A stretch of 38,769 nucleotides of DNA from CAIKMD01 sp035277525. GTDB taxonomy: Bacteria; Pseudomonadota; Alphaproteobacteria; ATCC43930; CGMCC-115725. The stretch is taken from NCBI GenBank assembly GCA_035277525.1, contig DATEKH010000201.1:1-38769 (forward strand), read 5' to 3'. This document shows positions 33,310-38,769 of the stretch, piece after piece; position 1 is the first letter of the stretch, and each line of letters opens with the position of its first letter. Under the pieces are notes generated by a model. That model saw nothing but the letters and a program-made list of their open reading frames with translations. It was not told where the DNA came from and made no database searches. The position numbers were made by a program, and so were the translations under genes.

Positions 33310-33723
33310 ATGAGCCGGCACGTGGTTGCGACGGTGGGCGAGATCGCTCCCGGCGGCAGCAAATTGGTGACCGTCAAAGGCCGGCCGATCGCGCTGTTCA
33401 ACGTCGACGGCGAATATTTCGCCTTCTTCAACACCTGCCCGCATGCCGGCGCGTCCTTGTGCCGCGGCAAGGTCGCCAGACCGGTCGAATCCTCCGAGCC
33501 CGGCTGTTACCGGCTGGTGCAGGACCGTGCCATGCTGCGCTGTCCTTGGCATGGCTGGCAATTCGATATCCGCAGCGGCGAGGCGTGGTGCGATCCGCAG
33601 ACCCTCAAGGCGCGAAATTACAAGGTCGCGGTTGCGGCGGGATCGGACCTCGTCAAAGGTCCTTACGTCGCCGAAACCTTTCCGGTGTCGGTCGAGCGCG
33701 ACTATGTCGTGATCGACGTTTAG
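33310..33723 (+). CDS. Rieske [2Fe-2S] ferredoxin-like protein
   Basis: The 137-residue protein is a single Rieske domain with the cluster ligands Cys43-x-His45 (TCPHAG) and Cys78-x2-His81 (CPWHGW), preceded by FNVDGEYFAFFN. It lacks a catalytic oxygenase domain, so it should be an electron carrier like the small ferredoxins of dioxygenase or nitrite reductase systems. The 30-residue insert between the two motifs is longer than in minimal ferredoxins. It begins one base after the second amidohydrolase stop. Its electron partner is not in the window; no reductase or oxygenase gene is seen here. Confidence 0.92.
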   Translation: MSRHVVATVGEIAPGGSKLVTVKGRPIALFNVDGEYFAFFNTCPHAGASLCRGKVARPVESSEPGCYRLVQDRAMLRCPWHGWQFDIRSGEAWCDPQTLKARNYKVAVAAGSDLVKGPYVAETFPVSVERDYVVIDV

Positions 33724-34069
33724 AGCGTCGCACGCCCGGACATTTTTTGTTCACGGGCTGGTCCGCGCGCGAGGCGCCAAAGACACGCCAGCGCCCCTCT
33801 CCCGCGCCTCTGGCGCGCCGATGCCCGCACCAGTCGCCGGCTTCATTCCCGGCCTGGGACAAGGCTGTGACGCCCAACGCTGCCACGGAATTGCCTTTCT
33901 GGGCCGATATGGTCGAGCCCTTCTCGGGCGGTCAAATGGCGGCCGAAGCCCGTGGCGCGGTACGTGTGGCGAAATCATGGCGCGTTCAGTCGCGCCCGCC
34001 AGCGGGCGTGACGGCTCGGTCGCCAGGAGGCATGCCGAGAGTTGGATCACTGCAAGAGGAACCAAGTAC
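33724..34069. other. 346-base intergenic region upstream of the lipoprotein gene
   Basis: No gene is supported. Open frames here are GC-rich extensions of neighbours without family features. A GCCCG...CGGGC pairing around a T-rich loop lies just after the Rieske gene (about 33740-33765) and might end that transcript. The second EPS module begins after it, so a promoter is expected, but I see no convincing one. Confidence 0.4.
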
Positions 34070-34627
34070 ATGCGCGAAAGGCTTCGTTTCATCCTGCTGG
34101 CTCTGGGCGTTGGCCTATGCTTGCTGGGTTGCGCCTCCGAAGGCGCCAATCTGCCCATGCTGCAGTCGGAACAACTCGGCGATACCTATAAGCTCGGCCC
34201 CAGCGACAAGCTCGACGTCAAGGTCTTGGGCGCGGAGGATTTGTCCGGCCAGTATAGCGTCTCGGAAAACGGCACGATCAGCATGCCCATGATCGGCGAA
34301 GTCAAAGCCGTCGGCTTGACCCGCGCTCAGGTCGAGCAGGAATTGGTGAGCAAGCTTGGCGACGGGTATGTCCGTGATCCAAAAATCAGCGTGACCGTTG
34401 TGGAATACCGCCCGTTCTACATCTACGGCGAAGTGACCAAGCCCGGAAAGTATAACTACGCGCCGGGCATGACGGTTCTCAGCGCCGTGTCGGTGGCGAA
34501 CGGGTATACGCCGCGGGCCAATACGAGCTTTGTCGTCATTACGCGCAAAGGGCAGGACCGCAAGGCGGTCGGGATGACGCCGATTCTGCCGGACGACATC
34601 ATCATGGTTCCGGAACGCTATTTTTAG
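34070..34627 (+). CDS. Short Wza-family polysaccharide export lipoprotein (OPX)
   Basis: The 185-residue protein has a lipoprotein signal with lipobox LLGC (Cys21), and the +2 residue is Ala, so outer-membrane targeting is expected. It then has a Poly_export domain (YKLGPSDKLDVKVLGAEDLSG) and one SLBB domain (YRPFYIYGEVTKPGKYNY, NGYTPRANT), ending MVPERYF. It is a close paralogue of the protein encoded at 14772-15314, with nearly identical landmarks. It is shorter than Wza and lacks a predicted outer-membrane helix. ATG 34070 has GAGG about ten bases upstream; the earlier frame is spurious. It precedes the asparagine-synthetase-like gene by 47 bases. Confidence 0.9.
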   Translation: MRERLRFILLALGVGLCLLGCASEGANLPMLQSEQLGDTYKLGPSDKLDVKVLGAEDLSGQYSVSENGTISMPMIGEVKAVGLTRAQVEQELVSKLGDGYVRDPKISVTVVEYRPFYIYGEVTKPGKYNYAPGMTVLSAVSVANGYTPRANTSFVVITRKGQDRKAVGMTPILPDDIIMVPERYF

Positions 34628-34674
34628 AGGGCCGCGCCGGTGAAGGGGGACGGCATGCGCACGCCCGGGGGACC

Positions 34675-36765
34675 ATGAGCGGGATCGCTGGCCACTGGGG
34701 ATACGCGGCACATGATCTGGCCCGCGAGACTTTCGCGCGCTTTACCCATGCGCTCGCGCATCGCGGCCCCGAGGGCTTCGGTATCGAGCATTTTCCCGAA
34801 ACGCACCTTTGGCTTGGCCACCGCCAGTTGGCATCGTTCGATCGCGTTGATCGCGCGACCCAGCCGATCTCCTATGGCGACGGGCGTTACTGGCTCGCCT
34901 ATGACGGCGAGATCTACAACCACCCGGAGCTGCGCGAAGATTTGCGCGGTCTGGGACATCGGCTGGCCACCGATGCCGATGGCGAGGTCGTCGCCGCCGC
35001 TTACGCGCAATGGGGAAGCGATTGTCTGCTGCGATTTAATGGCGCATGGGCTTTTTCCCTGTGGGATGCCCATGAGCGCAGGCTCGTTCTCGCGCGCGAT
35101 CGCTTCGGCGCGAAGCCGTTATTCTATAGCACACGAGGCGGCGCGCTTACCTTTGCATCCGAGCTCAAGGCTTTTCTCGCCCTGCCCTGGATCGATGGCG
35201 GTTTCGACCCCGATGCGCTCGCGCAAATCTTGATCGATATTCCTGCCCAGGAATCCATCGCCGACACGTTGCTGCCGGGCGTCCGACGCTTGCTCGCCGG
35301 ACATTACGTGATCGCCGAGAGCGGGGGCAGAATCCGCGCGCAAAAATGGTGGAATTCTCTCGATCATTTGCCGCGCCTGCCGGCCGATTTTCCATCCCAG
35401 GTCGAGGCATTCCGCAGCTTGCTGTTCGATGCTTGCCGCTTGCGTCTGCGCGGCGCGGGAGCGCTCGCCGTCGAGCAAAGCGGCGGCCTCGACTCGAGCG
35501 CCATCGCTTGCAGCGTCGCGCGCCTTGCCGGCGAAGACCATGACGCCTCTTCCGTTCGGTTCCGCGCCTTCATCGCGCGTCTTGTCGGAACCCCTTACGA
35601 CGAAGGAAAGCGGGCGCGACTGGTCGCCGATCATATCGGAATCCCTGCCTGCGAAGCTTGCATCGACGATCGCAGCGCGCTGGAAAATATCGAGCAACTG
35701 ATTTTCGATCACGAGATCATCTTCACCTTGCCGCGGATCGGGCCATGGTCGCTTTACCGTGCGATCCGCGGCGCGGGATTCCACGTCAGTCTCAACGGCA
35801 ATGGCGCCGACGACCTGCTGGGCAGCGATCCCGACGATCTGGAGGCGGATCTTCGCGCCGCCGCCGCGCGTTTCGATCTTCGCCGCTGCCGGGAACTGCG
35901 CGAGGTGCTGGGCAGGCTCGACGACGGCACCCCCAGCGATCGCCTTTCAATCCCGCGCGCCATGCGTCGATCGGTCCTGCGCGAGCTGCGCCGGCTCGGC
36001 TTGCTACGGCCGGTCTGGACAGGCCTCGCGCGCGGCCGCGCAACGGCGGCGGCGCTGCGCCGTTTTGCGGCTTTGGGCGGCTCGCCGAACCTGCGGCCCG
36101 GTGGCTCGCTGGTGCGGCAGGCCTGGCCGCGGGCCGAACCGCCCGATCCGCGCTTCGCGAGCATGCCCCGCCAGCAGGCAAGACATATCGCCGAATTTCA
36201 CGTCGCGAACGCGCTTTATCTCGCGAATTTCGATCGTTCCTCGATGGCGCATAGCGTGCAGCTGCGCATGCCGTTCATGGATTGGCGTCTCGTCACCTTC
36301 GCGCTTGCCTTGCCGGAAGCGAGCCGCAATGGCGGCGGCTACACGAAGCGCATCCTGCGCTGCACGACGCAGGGATCGATGCCCGACCCGATTCGCCTCG
36401 GCACCGCAAAGCTCGGCTTTGTATCGCCGCTCGATCACTGGGCGCGTGCCAGCTTGAAACCTTGGATACTCGATCTGTGCGCGAGTCGATCCTTCCTTGA
36501 AAGTTCGGTTTGGAATGGACCGATGGCCAAAGCCAAGGTCGAGCGGTTCATGGCAGGCTGCGGCACTTTGCGCGATGTGTGGCCTCTTCTCCAAGCGCAT
36601 GTGCTGGCGGAACGCTTTGGCGCCCGCGCGCGCGCCCTCATACCGCGCCGCGAGCCCTTCGGCGGCTCCGTTCGGTCGACCGCGCCGCAGATCGTCGGCG
36701 TAGCGGGGTCACCCGATCATGCGCTCGCCCTTCCCGGCGGCAAGCCCGTGGCATGTCGAGATTGA
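34675..36765 (+). CDS. Asparagine-synthetase-like protein with inactive glutaminase site
   Basis: The 696-residue protein has the AsnB layout. A glutaminase-type N-domain (about 1-215) has HRGPEG, YDGEIYNH and DRFGAKPLFY. An ATP-pyrophosphatase-type domain has SGGLDSS (S269 on), a C-terminal RMPFMDWRLV and AKLGFVSPLDHW. The nucleophile Cys after Met is replaced by Ser (MSGIAGHWG), and the oxyanion-hole Asn is Asp77. The usual GEGADE loop of the synthetase domain reads GNGADD (N376). The PP-loop itself is intact. It probably adenylates a carboxylate and forms an amide or similar bond with an amine other than glutamine-derived ammonia, like beta-lactam synthetase relatives; this is inference. 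Similar genes occur in EPS loci. It overlaps the GNAT gene. Confidence 0.88.
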   Translation: MSGIAGHWGYAAHDLARETFARFTHALAHRGPEGFGIEHFPETHLWLGHRQLASFDRVDRATQPISYGDGRYWLAYDGEIYNHPELREDLRGLGHRLATDADGEVVAAAYAQWGSDCLLRFNGAWAFSLWDAHERRLVLARDRFGAKPLFYSTRGGALTFASELKAFLALPWIDGGFDPDALAQILIDIPAQESIADTLLPGVRRLLAGHYVIAESGGRIRAQKWWNSLDHLPRLPADFPSQVEAFRSLLFDACRLRLRGAGALAVEQSGGLDSSAIACSVARLAGEDHDASSVRFRAFIARLVGTPYDEGKRARLVADHIGIPACEACIDDRSALENIEQLIFDHEIIFTLPRIGPWSLYRAIRGAGFHVSLNGNGADDLLGSDPDDLEADLRAAAARFDLRRCRELREVLGRLDDGTPSDRLSIPRAMRRSVLRELRRLGLLRPVWTGLARGRATAAALRRFAALGGSPNLRPGGSLVRQAWPRAEPPDPRFASMPRQQARHIAEFHVANALYLANFDRSSMAHSVQLRMPFMDWRLVTFALALPEASRNGGGYTKRILRCTTQGSMPDPIRLGTAKLGFVSPLDHWARASLKPWILDLCASRSFLESSVWNGPMAKAKVERFMAGCGTLRDVWPLLQAHVLAERFGARARALIPRREPFGGSVRSTAPQIVGVAGSPDHALALPGGKPVACRD

Positions 36766-37322
36766 ATCGCTTGTTGGGCCATTTGACCCGCTTCGGCGCC
36801 AGGCAGCCAGTGCCTGGCCCCGCTTACCGCTTTACGACACCCGCAGGAAAAACGGTCGAAATCCGTGCGGGAACGGCGCACCAAGTGCCGGCCGTGATGA
36901 CGATGGCCGAGCAGATTTGCGCGCTTCATCGACAGTGGGACTCGGCCAAATTCGGCTTCGTCGACGGAGCCATGTCGATGTACGCGAGGTGGTTGGCCGA
37001 GCGCGCTCGCGATCCGGCAAGCGTCTTCCTCGTCGCCATGACCGAGCAGAGACCGATTGCCTTCCTGATCGGCGTCGTCGAACGCGCGCCGCCGATTTAT
37101 CGGCCTGCGTCCTATGGCGTCATCCGGGATTTGTGGGTCGAGAAAAATCATCGTCACGGCGGAATCGGGGTCAACCTCATGCGTGCCGCGACGGAGCGCT
37201 TCGCGGTCATGGGAATCGCGCAGATACGGTTGGAAACCGCGGCTGCGAATGAGGATGCGCGGTCGTTTTTTGCGTCGTGCGGATTTCGACCGAGCGCGGT
37301 CGAGCTACTGATCGAATGTTGA
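36753..37322 (+). CDS. GNAT-family N-acetyltransferase
   Basis: The 189-residue protein has the acetyl-CoA-binding GNAT core. After an N-terminal extension comes EIRAGTAHQVPAVMTMAEQI, a beta strand with IRDLWVEKNHRHGGIGVNLMRAA (the Q/RxxGxG/A-type loop as RHGGIG), and the C-terminal beta hairpin EDARSFFASCGFRPSAVE. It would acetylate an amine using acetyl-CoA. The ATG is inside the 3' end of the asparagine-synthetase-like gene (13-base overlap), so the two are translationally linked and could modify the same molecule. Its substrate is unknown. Confidence 0.87.
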   Translation: MSRLNRLLGHLTRFGARQPVPGPAYRFTTPAGKTVEIRAGTAHQVPAVMTMAEQICALHRQWDSAKFGFVDGAMSMYARWLAERARDPASVFLVAMTEQRPIAFLIGVVERAPPIYRPASYGVIRDLWVEKNHRHGGIGVNLMRAATERFAVMGIAQIRLETAAANEDARSFFASCGFRPSAVELLIEC

Positions 37323-37392
37323 GGGACACGGGGATCGCGGCTCGAACCTTTCCCGACAAGCGAGACCATGGCGAAATTTGACAATTCCCGGC

Positions 37393-37416
37393 GAACCTTT
37401 TGTGTCGCTGGGCGTT
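37393..37416 (+). promoter_or_regulatory. EcfG-like general stress promoter upstream of the receiver gene
   Basis: GAAC at 37393-37396 and CGTT at 37413-37416 are separated by exactly 16 bases. This matches the alphaproteobacterial EcfG consensus (GGAAC-N16/17-CGTT) except for the first G, which is C. The receiver gene begins 33 bases further on, a plausible leader. Confidence 0.35.
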
Positions 37417-37449
37417 TTTAACCCACGCAACGGCGTTTGAGGTCACACG

Positions 37450-37845
37450 ATGAGCAGGGTTTTGGTCGTAGAGGACGAGCACGAGCTGCGGCGGATGATG
37501 GTGGAGATTCTCCTCGAGGCCGGATTTGACGTCGAAGATGCAGCCGATCACCGAGAAGCGATCGAAATCGTCGAAGACGGCAAGCCTCTCGATGTCATCG
37601 TGACGGATATTTTGTTGCCGCGAGTCAACGGTTTTGCGCTTGTGCGCATGGCGACCGAGAAGCGCGCGGATATCAAAGTCGTCTACGTGACCGGCTCAAT
37701 CGATCCCGCCGATGAGGCGGTTGGTCCGGTCCTGCACAAGCCATTTGCCGCAGAGGTGTTGGTGCGAACCGTGCGTCAGGTGCTCGCTCTCCCGGCGCAG
37801 AAAAGCAGGACTGAAACCTGTGATCAGGAGCTGAGCTTTCCCTAG
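37450..37845 (+). CDS. Stand-alone response regulator receiver domain
   Basis: The 131-residue protein is a CheY-like receiver without an output domain. The acidic pair Glu8/Asp9, phosphoacceptor Asp53 (VTDILLPRVNG), Thr81 (YVTGS) and Lys97 (HKPF) are all present, so phosphorylation should work. The 30 residues after the core are polar with no domain. Single-domain regulators act by binding kinases or phosphotransferase partners, and some belong to the general stress network. No histidine kinase gene lies nearby. GAGG lies seven bases before the ATG. Confidence 0.92.
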   Translation: MSRVLVVEDEHELRRMMVEILLEAGFDVEDAADHREAIEIVEDGKPLDVIVTDILLPRVNGFALVRMATEKRADIKVVYVTGSIDPADEAVGPVLHKPFAAEVLVRTVRQVLALPAQKSRTETCDQELSFP

Positions 37846-37862
37846 CACATGGACTCCCGGCG

Positions 37863-37897
37863 CCGGCCAAGCCAACGCGCTGCTGATCATTGGCCGG
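37863..37897. terminator. Inverted repeat between the convergent receiver and DUF4168 genes
   Basis: CCGGCCAA (37863-37870) pairs perfectly with TTGGCCGG (37890-37897) around a 19-base loop. It lies 17 bases after the receiver stop and overlaps the last codons of the convergent gene. No T run is seen, so a Rho-independent mechanism is unproven. Confidence 0.35.
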
Positions 37898-38306
37898 GGT
37901 CCGGCATGTGCGCGATAAGCTTTTCGCGAATCGTCGAATTGCTCTGCGCGGCCTCGACAATCGTCGCGTAGTCTGCAAGCGAAATCCCCTGATCGGTTAT
38001 CGCCTTCACGACGGCGTTGTTCGCTTCGCTGACCATATGCGCCTTCTCGGAAGCAGGCGCGGCAGCGATCTTCTGTTGGTAGTCCCGGCGCAGGTTCGCC
38101 ACCTGAACGACGGCGACAGCCGTGGCGTTGATCTTCTCATCCGGGATGTTCGACGCGTGAGACTTGTCCGTCGCCTGTTGGGGCGGCTGGTCTTGACTCC
38201 TGGCTGGCGGCGCGGCGAAGAGCGGTCCAAGGACGAGCGCGAGGCTCGCAACGAGGTGGACGCCGCGCGTTGAGCGCCTCGGGTGTTCACGACGACGCAT
38301 TGGCAT
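37887..38306 (-). CDS. DUF4168-type periplasmic protein
   Basis: The protein is about 139 residues, with a signal peptide after a basic N-terminus (HLVASLALVLGPLFAAPPARS). The mature helical domain has the DUF4168 pattern: INATAVAVVQVANLRRDYQQKI, an acidic/helical middle, then AITDQGISLADYATIVEAAQ and a C-terminal REKLIAHM. The function of this family is unknown; members are small exported proteins. Start ATG 38306 has GGAG eight bases before it; an ATG six bases on is nearly as good. The frame is open to 38327. The gene is convergent with the receiver gene. Confidence 0.8.
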   Translation of the reverse strand: MPMRRREHPRRSTRGVHLVASLALVLGPLFAAPPARSQDQPPQQATDKSHASNIPDEKINATAVAVVQVANLRRDYQQKIAAAPASEKAHMVSEANNAVVKAITDQGISLADYATIVEAAQSNSTIREKLIAHMPDPGQ

Positions 38307-38474
38307 TCTCCGCTCTCCGGACACCAAGCGATCATGAAGATCGCAACCGCTCTTGAGCTTGCGACTGGCGCGAATGCACTCAAGGAGACGGCAGCATGGT
38401 CACCGAAATGACATTGGCGGGGAAACCCGGCGCGCGGGCATAAGCTGCTGAAAGACAAAATTTCGGGCTGAGCG

Positions 38475-38769
38475 TCACGCCCGTCCGTAGGTGTCGTCGA
38501 AGCGGATGATGTCGTCCTCGCCGAGATAGGATCCGGACTGGACCTCGATGAGGTGGAGCGGGATCTTGCCGGGGTTCTCGAGGCGGTGGCGGGTGCCGAT
38601 CGGGATGAAGGTCGATTCGTTCTCGTGCAGGATGAGCTCGTCATTGCCCTTGGTCACCTTGGCGGTGCCGGTGACCACGACCCAATGCTCGGCGCGGTGA
38701 TGATGCATCTGCAGGCTCAAGATGCCGCCAGGCTTCACCATGATGTGCTTCACCTGGACGCGCTCGCCA
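38475..38769 (-). CDS. manC: Mannose-1-phosphate guanylyltransferase/mannose-6-phosphate isomerase, C-terminal part
   Basis: The visible 97 residues run to the window edge, so most of the gene is missing. They form the type II PMI cupin at the C-terminus of ManC/AlgA/XanB enzymes. Features are GERVQVKHIMVKPGG, SLQMHHHRAEHWVVVTGTA with the metal-binding His cluster, and IPIGTRHRLENPGKIPLHLIEVQSG. The full protein would make GDP-mannose and interconvert mannose-6-P and fructose-6-P, supplying an EPS precursor. The end (DDIIRFDDTYGR) is typical. A stand-alone cupin of similar sequence is less likely, because the frame continues upstream with family-typical residues. Confidence 0.9.
   Translation of the reverse strand, partial: GERVQVKHIMVKPGGILSLQMHHHRAEHWVVVTGTAKVTKGNDELILHENESTFIPIGTRHRLENPGKIPLHLIEVQSGSYLGEDDIIRFDDTYGRA

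Overview
This 38.8 kb window is GC-rich (low sixties percent by eye) and looks like a chromosomal segment of an alphaproteobacterium. The pointers are the family mix (WcaJ/WcaI/WcaF-type exopolysaccharide genes, Liv transporter, class III alcohol dehydrogenase), a perfect CtrA-type site (TTAA-N7-TTAA) and an EcfG-like promoter. I cannot name the genus. I see no rRNA, tRNA, CRISPR array, integrase or intact insertion sequence.

Region 1 (1-17.3 kb) is an exopolysaccharide (EPS) locus. On the plus strand it begins with the C-terminal end of a Wzy-like polymerase, two GT4 glycosyltransferases and an 880-residue adenylation/carrier/thioesterase protein. Minus-strand genes follow for a WcaF-like acetyltransferase and an O-antigen ligase/polymerase. 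Divergent from these are the WcaJ-type priming phosphoglycosyltransferase, a WcaI-type glycosyltransferase and a 53-residue membrane protein behind the CtrA site. A minus-strand export block then encodes a small secreted protein, an outer-membrane beta-barrel, a short Wza-family protein, a Wzc-type tyrosine autokinase and an uncharacterised inner-membrane protein. Priming, assembly, chain-length control and export are therefore all represented.

Region 2 (17.6-33.7 kb) is mostly metabolic. It holds a PPP-family phosphatase and a cold-shock protein. A tightly packed livKHMGF operon ends in a 3-hydroxyisobutyrate dehydrogenase-like gene. Next come a glutathione-dependent formaldehyde dehydrogenase with a quinone oxidoreductase, an Ldh-family dehydrogenase, folD, an FkbM methyltransferase, and 2-dehydropantoate reductase. 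Two paralogous ACMSD-type amidohydrolases and a Rieske protein close the region in a compact operon.

Region 3 (34.0-38.8 kb) returns to EPS. It has a second short Wza-family protein (a lipoprotein), an asparagine-synthetase-like protein that has lost its glutaminase nucleophile, and an overlapping GNAT acetyltransferase. A stand-alone receiver, a DUF4168 protein and the C-terminal end of a ManC/AlgA-type GDP-mannose enzyme complete the window.

The most unusual points are the Cys-Glu-His variant thioesterase in an EPS cluster, the glutaminase-dead asparagine synthetase homologue, the CtrA site in front of a membrane microprotein, and the duplicated one-SLBB export proteins paired with a separate beta-barrel.
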